Assembly (NCBI RefSeq): GCF_035046505.1
Contig: NC_089826.1
Span: 84,098,254-84,162,253 of the forward strand
Direction: 5' to 3'
Origin: Tiliqua scincoides
Taxonomy: Eukaryota > Chordata > Lepidosauria > Squamata > Scincidae
DNA length: 64,000 bases
This document shows, piece by piece, positions 35,807 to 47,003 of the stretch. The notes beneath the pieces are model-generated. The model was not told where the DNA came from. It worked only from the letters and a program-made list of their open reading frames with translations, and searched no databases. Each line of letters begins with the position of its first letter. Within the stretch, counting starts at the first letter, position 1. The position numbers and the translations under genes are program-made.

Positions 35807-38167
35807 TATCTAAAATGTGCAGAGGAGCAGAGGCTTTGAAATTTCATTTGTGATGCACAATCCCCCAACTCTCTACAACTCATACAGAAATCTGAACCCT
35901 ATGCAAAGTTTTGGCAGAAAGGGTGCTCTCACCCACCCCACCCCCAATCTAACAGAGGAATCAGAGTACAGTTTCTTCAAAGGAGCAGGTTTTGAATATG
36001 GAGATAGGGTGGCTGCTGGAGGTTGAGGGGAAAGATGGGACTTGATGTTGTCACGCAGCATGGTCTGCATCCCCAGTGATGCCACTGAGTTAAGGCGCAG
36101 CCAAGCAATGGTGTCAGCCTTGCTCCATGCCTTCAGCCTTGGTGTGTTAACGGCAGTGCCTCTGCTTTTCCACCTGGTGCACAGTGTGAGGTATATACCT
36201 CTCATCCTGTGACTGGCACAAGAACCTGAAATGTATTTTAAACTGTTTGCTTGCTTTGGTGATCAGCTGTCTAAATGGAAGATGCATGCCCATATACCTG
36301 CGGTTTTCAAACTCGTTTGAAACCCACAATAAGTCTTTGCAGGGGCGGGGGCAGCAGGGGCAGGGGGAAGGCAGTGACATGATCCCCGGGATCGCATCGC
36401 TCAAGGGGCTAAAGGGACTGGGGTGCACCCTCCAGTCCCTACAGCAGCCATCCCTGTGTGTGGGGAGCCCTGCGCAAGTGCCTGCAGTGGTTTGAATACC
36501 ACTGCCATATACATTGCCTTGAGCTCAAGAAGGAAAAGGACAATACAGTACAGGTGTGATAAATTAGGTTGAAATAAGATCCTTAATCAATGAAATTATT
36601 CAATGAAATTGAATAACAAGCTGCACCTACATCTGGGGTATTCACTGCAGCACTTTCTTCCACAACAGACAGTCCTAGCGTATTGCTCATCTAGTGCATC
36701 TTTAATGAACTTGCACAGAAGAGGAGTCATGATCAAGGAAGACCTGGGGTGAGTGAGCACTTGAGATAAAACTAGCTCATCCCTGGCCTTTTGTAATTTT
36801 AGTTTGAAATGAACTTGCACAGCATTTTCCCATGGAAATGGAACTCGTATCTCCCCAGGAACTGAAAAAAAAACCAGAATGACTTAAATAGAAACCTTGT
36901 TTGGAAAGAATTAAAAAGGCAGAACATTGGTTTGGAAGTGATAGCAATAATCTTAAATTTCAGTTGACTTGTTTCCATTAAGAGCTGCTGTGAGTAAGGC
37001 TGAAAGCCTCAATGCACTTACTAAGGAGTAGACACCATTGAAGACAGTGGGGTTTATATCTGAGTCAGTGCGCTTAGAATTGTGTAAGATATTTTGCTAT
37101 GAGCCAGAAAGCCCCCATTCTAATCTCAGCTCAGCTCTGATTTCATTTAGGTAGCCTTAGGTAATCTAGCATCTCCAGTGGCAAAACATCCCCCCAGTGA
37201 GTTCTGTACAAGATTCCAGTGGATAAAAAACAGAAGCACCGATGCTCTAAAATGCCGTCTCTGTCTTGGCCTCCTTTAGCAGGAAGCACAAATCACTGGT
37301 AGAGCCAGGTGATTTTTCAAACGCCTTAAGATGAAGCAACTTATCTTTCAAGTGTGGGAAGGGAGAACTCGAAAGCCTGGGCAGTGGCAGGGGAAGGAGA
37401 AAGCGAGAGGCTTCAATAGCCACGTAAGAGGCACTAGGAAAAACTTAATGCCACTGTACAGACATTACCATTTTCTCTCCCCGACTCTATCAGTCAGTTC
37501 CTCCAATAGTCTGTTCAGCGCACTTTTTACTAAACAACTCACGGCACAACCCTAAGCTCCTGCATCGACAGATCGCACACTCCACCTGTACAGGCTGCTG
37601 CAAAAGCAGCATGAAGTGCTTTGTGACAGCATAGGAGTTTGTGGCGCTGGTGGGAAGTCCTGTGCCATCCCGCTGGACCCGGTGCAGGCTTCCATGCACA
37701 CCGGAGCAGATAAGCTCTATGCTGAGCAGTAGAGGGGCAGGAGAAGGGTGGCGATATGGGTAGGGATGGGGGTGGGCAGATCAGAAGGTGTGGGGATGGG
37801 GGATGGGCAGATCAGGCCCTAGTAATGGGCAGGGTTGGCAGCAGTGGTGTGTGCCTATCCTGCTCCCAGGTGAGATTTGCCATCATGGATCCACTCAGAC
37901 TTGCACCAGTGATTTAGCAGGTTCAGATCTGAGTAGAACCGTTCCCATGGCTGTGGCTTTCCCTGGGGCAAGGAAACAAATGTCCCCTCACCTCAAGGAA
38001 ACCTCCAGACTGCGAAAATTCCCCTGCAGCATACAGAACAAGCTGCGCTGGCCCTGCTGCATCAGCACAGGGGAATTTCAATAGGATTGGGCTTTCAGTG
38101 ATATTGGTTACCTGCTGCCAGCACAGCTCCCCAGTCCCGTATGCTGCATTTATAGTTCTGATGATCC
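35807..38167. other. intergenic with dispersed repeats only
   Basis: Recognised pieces: 36,300-36,490 (G-rich repeat shared with 2,690 and 25,222), 36,992-37,086 (degraded family-S hairpin), and 37,545-38,096 (F2 fold-back, ends GGCACAACCCTAAGC and AATAGGATTGGGCTT). No gene seen. Confidence 0.45.
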
Positions 38168-38867
38168 TAAGAACATAAGAACAGCCCCACTGGATCAGGC
38201 CCTAGGCCCATCTAGTCTGGGTTCCTGTATCTCACAGCGGCCCACCAAATGCCCCAGGGAGCACACCAGATAACAAGAGACCTGCAAGGCCTCCTGGGAA
38301 TTGTAGTTAAGAACATAAGAGCAGCCCCACTGGATCAGGCCATAGGCCCATCTAGTCCGGGTTCCTGTATCTCACAGCGGCCCACCAAATGCCCCAGGGG
38401 GCACACCTGATAACAAGAGACCTGCAAGGCTTCCTGGGAATTGTAGTTAAGAACATAAGAGCAGCCCCACTGGATCAGGCCATAGGCCCATCTAGTCCGG
38501 GTACCTGTATCTCACAGCGGCCCACCAAATGCCCCAGGGAGCACACCTGATAACAAGAGACCTGCAAGGCTTCCTGGGAATTGTAGTTAAGAACATAAGA
38601 GCAGCCCCACTGGATCAGGCCATAGGCCCATCTAGTCCGGGTTCCTGTATCTCACAGCGGCCCACCAAATGCCCCAGGGAGCACACCTGATAACAAGAGA
38701 CCTGCAAGGCTTCCTGGGAATTGTAGTTAAGAACATAAGAACAGCCCCACTGGATCAGGCCATAGGCCCATCTAGTCCGGGTTCCTGTATCTCACAGCGG
38801 CCCACCAAATGCCCCAGGGAGCACACCTGATAACAAGAGACCTGCAAGGCTTCCTGGGAATTGTAGT
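38168..38867. repeat. tandem array, 5 units of exactly 140 bp, derived from a CR1 tail
   Basis: TAAGAACATAAGA starts at 38168, 38308, 38448, 38588, 38728 and 38868, always 140 bp apart. Each unit is about 113 bp of CR1 3' UTR plus 27 bp of non-CR1 text (CTTCCTGGGAATTGTAGTT). Units differ at only a few bases. The sixth start is the real CR1 that continues to 42,930, so the array grew from that element's 3' junction. Confidence 0.97.
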
Positions 38868-39057
38868 TAAGAACATAAGAGCAGCCCCACTGGATCAGGC
38901 CATAGGCCCATCTAGTCCGGGTACCTGTATCTCACAGCGGCCCATCAAATGCCCCAGGGAGTACACCAGACAACAAGAGACCTCATCCTGATGCCCTCCC
39001 TTGCATCTGGCATTTTGACATAACCCATTTCTAAAATCAGGAGGTTGCGCATACACA

Positions 39058-39423
39058 TCATGGCTTGTACCCCATAATGGATTTTTCCTCCAGAAACTTG
39101 TCCAATCCCCTTTTAAAGGCATCTAGGGTAGACACCAGCACCACATCCTGTAGCAAGGAGTTCCACAGACTGACCACGCGCTGAGTAAAGAAATATTTTC
39201 TTTTGTCTGTCCTAACCCGCCCAACACTCAATTTTAGTGGATGTCCCCTGGTTCTGGTATTATGTGAGAGTGTAAAGACCATCTCCCTATTCACTCTGTC
39301 CATCCCCTGCATAATTTTGTATGTTTCAATCATGTCCCCCCTCAGGCGTCTCTTTTCTAGGCTGAAGAGGCCCAAATGCCATAGCCTTTCTTCATAAGGA
39401 AAGTGCCCCAGCCCCGTAATCAT
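39058..39423 (-). pseudogene. CR1 ORF2, C-terminal piece
   Basis: ITGLGHFPYEERLWHLGLFS, then KYFFTQRVVSLWNSLLQDVV, ending EEKSIMGYKP and stop. It follows the reverse-transcriptase piece after a frameshift. Confidence 0.85.
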
Positions 39424-39456
39424 CTTAGTCGCTCTTTTGCATCTCTTCCATTTCCA

Positions 39457-40311
39457 CTATGTCTTTTTTGAGATGTGGCGACCAAACTGGACACAATACT
39501 CCAGGTGTGGCCTTACCATAGATTTGTACAACAGCATTATAATATTAGCCGTTTTGTTCTCAATACCCTTACTAATGATCCCAAGCATAGAATTGGCCTT
39601 CTTCACTGCTGCCGCACATTGGGTCGACACTTTCATCGACCTGTCCACCATCACCCCAAGATCTCTCTCCTGATCTGTCACAGACATCTCAGAACTCATC
39701 AGCCTATATCTAAAGTTTTGATTTTTTGCCCCAATGTGCATGACTTTACACTTACTGACATTGAAGCACATCTGCCATTTTGCTGCCCATTCTGCCAGTC
39801 TGGAGAGATCTTTCTGGAGCTCCTCACAATCACTTCTGGTCTTCACCACTCGGAAAAGTTTGGTGTCGTCTGCAAACTTAGCCACCTCACTGCTCAACCC
39901 TGTCTCCAGGTCATTTATGAAGAGGTTGAAAAGCACAGGTCCCAGGACAGATCCTTGGGGCACACCGCTTTTTACCTCTCTCCATTGTGAAAATTGCCCA
40001 TTGACACCCACTCTCTGCTTCCTGGCCTCCAACCAGTTCTCAATCCATGAGAGGACCTGTCCTCTAATTCCCTGACTGTGGAGTTTTTTCAATAGCCTTT
40101 GGTGAGGGACCGTGTCAAACGCCTTCTGAAAGTCCAGATAGATAATGTCCACGGGTTCTCCCACATCCACATGCCTGTTGACCTTTTCAAAGAATTCTAT
40201 AAGGTTTGTGAGGCAAGACTTACCCTTACAGAAGCCATGCTGACTCTCCCTCAGCAAGGCCTGTTCATCTATGTGTTTTGAGATCCTATCTTTGATGAGG
40301 CATTCCACCAT
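39457..40311 (-). pseudogene. CR1 ORF2, reverse-transcriptase domain
   Basis: Starts at the deletion junction: MVECLIKDRISKHIDEQALL, then GFCKGKSCLTNLIEF, VDIIYLDFQKAFDTVPHQRL (catalytic D), GVPQGSVLGPVLFNLFINDL, KFADDTKLFRVV (FADD, catalytic pair) and SMVRPHLEYCVQF. The fingers segment usually found before MVECLI (about 80-90 residues, with the NYRPVSLTS-type motif) is missing. Confidence 0.9.
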
Positions 40312-40320
40312 CTTACCTGG

Positions 40321-41673
40321 TTAGGTAAGAATGGTTAGGAGGGGCTGTTCAGGCAGCGGTATCTGCCCGAGGTCTTCTGCCGTGAAGACAGATGCAAAGA
40401 ACTCATTTAATTTCTCTGCCATCTCTAAGTCTCCTTTTATCTCCCCTTTCCCTCCCTCACCATCCAGAGGGCCAACTGCTTCTCTGGCAGGTTTCCTGCT
40501 TCTAACATATTTGAAGAAGCTTTTATTATTCCCCTTAATGTTGCTGGCCATGCGTTCCTCATAGTCTCGCTTGGCCTCCCGTATCACCTTCTTACATTTC
40601 TTTTGCCAAAGTTTATGGTCCTTTTTATTCTCCTCACTAGGGCAAGACTTCCATTTATGGAAGGAAGCTTCCTTGCCCTTCACAGCCTCTCTAACTTGGC
40701 TAGTTAGCCATGCGGGAACCCTCCTGGATTTAGTGGAACCCTTCTTTCTTTGCGGTATACACCTCTGCTGGGCCTCTGTTACTGTTGTTTTAAGCAGCCT
40801 CCATGCACTCTGGAGACACTGGCCTCTTTTTACCCTCCCTTTCAACCTCCTTCTAACCAGCCTCCTCATTTGAGGGAAGTCCGCCCGTCGGAAGTCAAGC
40901 GTTTTTGTTAGAGATTTGCCTTGTATTCTTCCCCCAACGTGCATGTCAAAACGAATCACAGCATGATCACTGTTCCCCAATGGCTCAGTAACGTTTACAT
41001 CTCTAACCAGGTCCTGTGTACCGCACAATATTAAATCCAGAGTCACCTGCCCTCTGGTGGGCTCCGTGACTAGCTGCTCTAAGCCACAGTCATTTAGCAT
41101 GTCAAGAAATCCGGTCTCCTTATTGTGACCAGAACACAAATTGACCCAGTCAATATGAGGATAATTGAAGTCCCCCATGATTACAACCCTGTCCCTCCTT
41201 GTCACCTCCCTGATCTGTTTCCTCATTTCAAGGTCCCCATCCGATTTCTGGTCTGGAGGACGATAGCACGCCCCCAGTATTACATCGCTGCACAAGCCTG
41301 GTAATTTAACCCACAGAGATTCTACGGTGGAGTCGGACCCACCTTCAATCTCTACTTTGCTGGATTCTATCCCTTCCTTAACATAAACGGCCACCCCACC
41401 TCCAACACGCCCCTGCCTGTCCCTCCTGTAGAGTTTATAGCCCGGGATTGCGGTATCCCACTGATTCTCCGCATTCCACCAGGTTTCCGTTATGCCCACT
41501 ATGTCAATATTTTCCCTTGTCACCAGACATTCCAGTTCTCCCACCTTTGCTCGTAGACTTCGGGCATTCGCATAAAAGCATTTGTACATGGAATGCCCCA
41601 GGATGGGCTGCTTATTCGCTCCTTTGTCCCTGCATCCTCTCATTGTGCCAAACCGTCTATCACATCCCATCAC
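40321..41673 (-). pseudogene. CR1 ORF2, AP-type endonuclease domain and linker
   Basis: A 450-residue open frame. Endonuclease motifs in order: FYANARSLRAKVGELECLV (N), IVGITETWW (E), GGGVAVYVKEG, VILGACYRPPDQ, VVIMGDFNYPHIDW (D, N), TLDLILCGT, NSDHAVIRFD (catalytic SDH). The second half is a basic linker leading towards the reverse transcriptase, ending FASVFTAEDLGQIPLPEQ. In CR1 this enzyme nicks the target. The frame stops exactly at the internal deletion. Confidence 0.92.
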
Positions 41674-41804
41674 GCTACCTTTCCCAATTTCTTCTCCTAC
41701 TCTGCCTTTGTCTTGTTGTTCTCTAACCTCCCCATCCTTGTCCCATAGGGATGAGGAGTCCCGAACTGGATGCCCCTTGGCTCCTGTCGGCCTTCCCCCA
41801 GGGA

Positions 41805-42712
41805 TCAGTTTAAAAGCTGCTCTGCCACCTTTTTAATGTTATGCGCCAGCAGTCTGGTTCCATTCTGGTTCAGGTGGAGCCCGTCCCTCTTGTACAGGCC
41901 CCGCTTGTCCCAAAGCGTTCCCCAGTGCCTAATGAATCTAAACCCCTCCTCCCTACATCACCGTCTCATCCACGCATTGAGACCCCTGATCTCCGCCTGC
42001 CTAGCTGGCCCTGCGCGTGGAACAGGTAGCACTTCAGAGAACGCTACCTTTGAGGTCCTGGCTTTCGGCTTCCTGCCTAAAAGCCTAAATTTGGCCTCCA
42101 GGACCTCCCAGCTACACTTGCCCACGTCGTTGGTGCCGACATGCACCACAGCCGCTACCTCTCCCCCAGCACTGTCTACTAGCCTGTCTAGACGAGAAGT
42201 GATGTCCGCAACCTTCGCACCAGGCAGGCAAGTCACCATGCGGTCCTCACATCCGTCGCAAACCCCCCTCTCTATGTTTCTAATAATTGAATCCCCCACT
42301 ACAAGAAGCCCCCGACCCCCCTCCCGCTGAGGAGTATCCCGAGTGCGTTCGGATACGGGCCCATCCCCTGGAGAAGGGGTCCCCCCTAGGGGATTGTTTC
42401 CCTCCTCTCCAGGATGACGTCCTCCAGTCCCGAGACTTCCCACCCAGGCAGCTGAGGAGCTGCACGCCTGAGGTTGGGACGAAGCCTGATCGTCCCCGGA
42501 AGTCTCCCCACGGTCCTCCTCTGCCTGCCTGCGCTTCTCCAGGTCGGCCACCAAGGCTTCAAGGGAGCGGACGCGTTCCCTGAGACCCTGGAGCTCCTTG
42601 CACCGAGGACACACACCCATGACTTATGCCCCAGAGGCATATAATCATACATGTGGCACTCAATGCAGAACACTGGATAGCCCCCTCCCTGCTGCTGGCT
42701 GTCTGACTGCAT
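41805..42712 (-). pseudogene. CR1 ORF1: CxxC finger region and SGNH-type esterase domain
   Basis: The N-terminus has a pair of cysteine couples (CIEC and, 30 residues on, CPRC) separated by a frameshift near 42,615. A coiled stretch LQGLRERVRSLEALVADLEK follows. The esterase domain known from CR1 ORF1 shows block I LLVVGDSIIRN, block III VVHVGTNDVG and block V KRDGLHLNQNG (41,868-41,885). A TGA replaces the expected tryptophan codon just after LNAWMRR (near 41,957). Its role in the family is thought to be lipid or membrane related but is not settled. Confidence 0.88.
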
Positions 42713-43363
42713 AGCTTTTTTGTTGTTGTTGTTGTTTTATTTAGGGGTACTTTTATAAACCCTACACTGGTTAGCAGCCCTCTTCTCAAGGGAAGAGAAA
42801 GGGCAGTATACGGGGTCCTGGCCTCCTCGCCCTGCTGCTGAACTCACCCAGATGCTAAACTTTCGGTTTACCTGGCACTTAGTTACCAGAGGCACTTAGG
42901 GTTCCCGAGGCCACACGCGTCTGGAGAGATTTCATTATTTCCTGAAATAATGTCCCTTTTCATACCTGCAAACCACAATCAATGACCCTTATGTAACATT
43001 ATGATAGAGATGGTAGTTAAATGTGCTCATTTCACAGGCCCCTCCCCCATCTTTCTTTCATAGCCAAGGATGTTTGAACAAGTTTAGGATATTTGGGAAG
43101 TGCTGAATCCAAAAATGGCCTTGGTTTTTGCCCAGTTGGCTCTGGTTTTGGGGGTATGCCATAGCCACCTTATATGCTGATTCAAGCAGCTTCCTCCAGC
43201 AAAACTGATGCCATTGATTCAGCACCCCCAAAGCACCCAAGAATAGGTGTAACTGTTATGACAACAAAACTTTTTTATGACAACAAAATATGCGTAGGTC
43301 TTGATTTCATTGGCCCTCTCTGCTCCCCCAACCCCGCTTTTTGTTCATGATTAGTCTGTAAGA

Positions 43364-43895
43364 CCTGGATCTTGGTATGTTCCGTTAGCTTACAACACAG
43401 TCCTGGAACGAGCTGGAATCCCTAGCATGTATGCACTGCTGAAACAGAGACGCCTGCGTTGGCTCAGTCATGTCGTGAGACTGGATGATGGCCAGATCCC
43501 AAAGGATCTCCTCTATGGAGAACTCGTGCAAGGAAAGCACCCTACAGGTAGACCACAGCTGCGATACAAGGACATCTGCAAGAGGGATCTGAAGGCCTTA
43601 GGAGTGGACCTCAACAGGTGGGAAACCCTGGCCTCTGAGCGGCCCGCTTGGAGGCAGGCTGTGCAGCATGGCCTTTCCCAGTTTGAAGAGACACTTGGCC
43701 AACAGTCTGAGGCAAAGAGGCAAAGAAGGAAGGCCCACAGCCAGGGAGACAGACCAGGGACAGACTGCACTTGCTCCCAGTGTGGAAAGGATTGTCACTC
43801 CCGAATCGGCCTTTTCAGTCACACTATGTGCTGTTCCAGAACCACCATCCAGAGCGTGATACCATAGTCTTCTGAGACTGAAGGTTGCCAACACA
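43364..43895 (+). mobile_element. truncated LINE-A copy with an inverted 5' piece (twin-priming type)
   Basis: 43,364-43,391 is the reverse complement of LINE-A 17,469-17,496 (CCTGGATCTTGGTATGTTCC...). From 43,392 the copy runs forward from LINE-A position 17,641 to the shared tail. A 12-bp target duplication TAGTCTGTAAGA flanks it at 43,352-43,363 and 43,897-43,908. The forward frame 43,427-43,867 is open and keeps GRPQLRYKDI and the finger-like CTCSQCGKDCHSRIGLFSH. Confidence 0.88.
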
Positions 43896-44034
43896 ATAGT
43901 CTGTAAGATATTATGTTTAATTGTAAACCACATTTGGTGCAGTGACAGAAAGCTGGTAGGTAAATGAATGGCCTTTCTGATTGTGTATCCTCTCTCTTAA
44001 GCCCTCTCTTACCTCGGGCATGACTAAGGATTTG

Positions 44035-44260
44035 TTGCCCTGTTATCATGGGATGCAAATAATCAGGGTGCATAATCAAACAAATGGCACAATCCAACTT
44101 TCCACCACTGGCATAGCTGTGCCAGTGGGGCATGTGCTGCATCCTGCCGTTGGGGGGCAGTCATGGAGGCCTCCCCAAGGTAAGGCAATGTTTGTTCCCT
44201 TACCTCGGAGTTGCATTGCCCTTACCTCAGTGCTGGAAAGTTGGTTAGGATTGTGGCCTA
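44035..44260. mobile_element. F1 fold-back element with extra flank, inverse of 46,820-48,003
   Basis: The F1 part is 44,085-44,260 (GGCACAATCCAACTTTCC to GTTAGGATTGTGGCC). The flank 44,035-44,084 (TTATCATGGGATGCAAATAA) is the reverse complement of 47,969-48,003, beyond the third LTR. The two therefore form one inverted pair. Confidence 0.7.
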
Positions 44261-44899
44261 AATTATCCATGAGTTGTGGCTGTGACTGTTTGCCAGGCTA
44301 CTGTTGCTTCCAGTAGGCAACTGAGATGCTAAGAAGTACCAGAATGGCAACAGAAGGATATGTGCTAATATTCTAGTGACAGCCCAGTCTTGGCTAGAGT
44401 ATGTCCAGAGAGCACATTACATCAGTGCTTTAGTGAAGAGGCTGGAACACAATTCATTGGGCTGTTTTCACCTAATGAGCCCTTAGTGGTTCACCTTATG
44501 TATATCTCAGAAACTACTTTCTCTACGGTGAACCATTCTTAGAACCCCCTTTACAGAAGCATGTCTACCTGCTGCTTTGTCAGAAGTCCCACAGGATCAG
44601 GTTAGGCTCAGTGAAGCTATGTTCATTAGTCTTAAGCTTGCCAAAACTTGATGGGAAGCTATGAGACATCTTAACTGGAGAACTTTTCTGCAGAAATAAA
44701 AAATGGACTTTATCCTTATCCATCAGAGCCTGAACACTTTCCATTTAAGTTTTCACAAATATCCTATTTGTGCCAGCATTCAGTAATCAGGTTTAAGCGA
44801 GGATGGCATGACTTTTTAACTTAAATGTTTTGAAGGTGGGTTGTGTGTGTTGGTTTGATTTTTTTACTGTTGTACATTACCTCAATGCCACTTCTAAGG
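44261..44899. other. intergenic, nothing recognised
   Basis: Possibly the degraded upstream part of the L2-like LINE that becomes readable at 44,900. Confidence 0.3.
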
Positions 44900-45217
44900 T
44901 GATCCACTCAGGATTCTGAAAACTGTCCATTTACCTGTCACACCTAACTCCTTCTTGGACAAGGTACTTGAGCAGGTGATGATTGATAATTCCCAGACTC
45001 TCTTGGATGAAACAGAGAATCTGGACCCTGTTCAGTCTGATTCCAGGTTTGTTTCTGGCACAGAAGCCACCTTGGTCACCATGACAGATGACCCATACCA
45101 GGAGAAGGATGTGATCCTGCTAATCCTCCTAGACCTCTCATTGCCCAAGGCCATCAGCTATTAGACAGACCTTTAGACAGACTCACTGAATTTGATGTTG
45201 GAGGGATGGTGTCTCTG
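44900..45217 (+). mobile_element. L2-like LINE, reverse-transcriptase fragment (left part)
   Basis: Frames give PNSFLDKVLEQVM, DETENLDPVQSDSRFVSGTE and VILLILLDLS, matching the L2/CR1-group pattern (LGKVLERVV..., FLDPFQSGFR..., LLVLLDLS). The copy is cut by the LTR at 45,218. Confidence 0.75.
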
Positions 45218-46154
45218 TGTTACGTGAAAATCCCCTTTTTCCTTTTAGTTGTAATTTTCCCTCTACATCTGGTTGTGTTACTATGGACTAAAATATCATG
45301 CAGGCTAAACTTCTCCCAGCACACAGGCCACAATCAAGTCAAGTCACAAGCTCATGGTTACACAACCACCACCTCCCTATGGTCACACATTATGGGAGGA
45401 AGTCTGGCATCTTAAATCATTGTTTAAGTGTCTCCTACATTACTGTACTCATTATATTGTTTTAAACCAATCACTGTTAAGAACTGTTTGCAAAAGTGTC
45501 TCCTAACCCAATCACTGTTTAAGTGCTGTATGCAAACTAGAACTGCCTTCTTGTGTTGCTGATTCATTGTATTGTTTAAGTTCCCCCATCTAGGAAGCCA
45601 GCCATAGACCCCATTGAATGTTGCTGATAAGGGACATCCAGATCCTTTCAATGTTTTACACATTCCAAGCACCCTGCTGGGTGGTAGTAATCAAGCTACC
45701 ATCCAGCTGAACCCCTTTTAAGTGAGGGCTTCCTCTCACATGCTCTCTCTGGCTCTCTCTCCAAGGACCAACACATCTGTGTTGTGTCAGAGGGTCCTCT
45801 TCACAGGACTCCCCCCCCCATCCAACTGCTCTACAGGACAGGTAACTATTTTGCACCTGGAACTCTTTCCCTTCTCCCCCCTTTTTTCTCCCCTTCTCTC
45901 CCCATCTTTAGTTAGCAGCTGGAGTTGGCAGATCAGGGACCCCTAAAATCCTTCCCTACAACCTTTCCTTTTTCTAATTTACTCGGATGCACCAAATACT
46001 CTTTACACGCAACCACCATCTTTCTCTCAGTCTCCTCTTTAAGCTAAAGGGAATTTCTCTGCATTACGCCGTCTTGTTATCCAGCTTGCGATCCTAAGGT
46101 TCCAATAAGGGCAGTGTAATTATTCTCCTAAACAAAACAGCCCTTTTGGTAACA
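45218..46154 (+). mobile_element. solo LTR of an endogenous retrovirus-like element (copy 2)
   Basis: Begins TGTTACGTG and ends GGTAACA. Same family as 31,600 and 47,004, and somewhat shorter. Flanking 4-mers TCTG and TTTG are alike but not identical. It interrupts an L2-like LINE. No internal genes. Confidence 0.8.
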
Positions 46155-46289
46155 TTTGTGGTTGGTGCTCCTATTTTGAGAGCTAATTCCTAAAGGCATT
46201 GCTAAGGGAAAACTGTCTGCCTAGTCCTGTTACTAGGGTGTTTGTGTCTGGGAGGATTGTGTCCTGGTCAAATGCAACCTGATCATTGG

Positions 46290-46800
46290 CATCCCATTAA
46301 GAACATAAGAACAGCCCCACTGGATCAGGCCAAGGGCCCATCTAGTCCAGCTTCCTGAATCTCACAGTGGCCCACCAAATGCCTGAGGAAGCTCACAAGA
46401 CAACAGACACAACCTGTGTCCTGGTGCCCTCCCCTGCATCTGGCAATCAGAGGCAGCCTGCCTCTCAAACCAAGAGCTTGCACATACCTGCTATGACTTG
46501 TAACCTGTAATGAATTTTTCCTCCAGAAACTTGTCCAATCCCCTCCTACAGGCATCCAGGCAAGATGCCATCACTACATCCTGTGGCAAGGAGTTCCACA
46601 AACTAATTACATGTTGGGTAAAGAAATATTTTCTTCTGTCTGTCCTAACTACCCTGCACATCCCTGATCTTGTCCGATCTTGGAAGCTAAGCAGGGTCAG
46701 GCCTGGTTAGTACTTGGATGGGAGACCACCTGGGAATACCGGGTGCTGTAGGCTTATACCATAGTCTTTCAAGACTGAAGGTTGCCAACCAACTCTCCCG
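46290..46800 (-). mobile_element. CR1 3' fragment split by a 5S-derived insertion
   Basis: The CR1 3' UTR and coding end run (on +) from TAAGAACATAAGAACAGCCC to TGTCTGTCCTAACT at 46,650 and resume as AACTCTCCC at 46,787-46,795. The piece between is the 5S/LINE-A-tail chimera. Confidence 0.82.
46651..46790 (+). mobile_element. 5S rRNA-derived SINE-like insertion with LINE-A tail
   Basis: 46,651-46,755 follows vertebrate 5S rRNA from about nucleotide 16 to its 3' end: GGAAGCTAAGCAGGGTCAGG, CCTGGTTAGTACTTGGATGG, GAGACCACCTGGGAATACCG, GGTGCTGTAGGCTT. The internal Pol III control elements (box A, intermediate element, box C) are all recognisable. From 46,756 it continues directly as ATACCATAGTCTTTCAAGAC, TGAAGGTTGCCAACC, the LINE-A tail. 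AACT lies on both sides, at CR1 text that is continuous in other copies. This is the build of SINE3-type elements (5S head, LINE tail). It is not a functional 5S gene because the 5' end is missing and the tail is fused. Confidence 0.9.
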
Positions 46801-46819
46801 TTCATATCTGTGTTTTTTT

Positions 46820-47003
46820 GGCCACAATCCAAACCAATTTTGCTAAGGGCAATGCATCTCTGAGGGAAGGGAACAAACATTGCTCTACCTTGAGGAGGCC
46901 TCCCTGATTGCCCCCCCCCCCAACTGCAGGACTCAGCATAGGCCCCACTGGCACAGCTATGCCAGTGCTGGAAAGTTGGTTAGGATTGTGCCCTTTGTTT
47001 GTT
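46820..47003. mobile_element. fold-back element F1, beside LTR copy 3
   Basis: GGCCACAATCCAAACCAATT to GGTTAGGATTGTGCCC. Together with 47,969-48,003 it is the inverse of 44,035-44,260. Confidence 0.65.

Larger units (their letters stand above)
38868..42930 (-). mobile_element. near-full-length CR1 LINE, minus strand
   Basis: Reading on the minus strand: 5' UTR (42,930-42,713), ORF1 (42,712-41,805), ORF2 endonuclease (from 41,673), reverse transcriptase (to 39,058) and a 3' UTR ending at 38,868. It is broken by one frameshift and one stop in ORF1, by an internal deletion in ORF2 near 40,315, and by one frameshift near 39,440. That is few lesions for a LINE, so it is a recent insertion. The 5' edge is approximate. 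Confidence 0.93.

Noticed and set aside
38168-38867. CRISPR-like regular array
   Set aside because: Units are head-to-tail 140-bp copies without variable spacers, derived from a CR1 tail in a vertebrate genome.
40321-41673. 450-residue frame as a possible host endonuclease gene
   Set aside because: The motif order, the neighbouring reverse transcriptase and the 3' tail show it is CR1 ORF2.
41582-42583. Plus-strand proline/serine-rich frames of 84-186 residues
   Set aside because: They are antisense shadows of CR1 ORF1, which is GC-rich here.
46651-46755. A functional 5S rRNA gene
   Set aside because: The first 15 or so nucleotides are missing, no terminator T-run follows the 3' end, and it continues into a LINE tail inside a CR1 copy.
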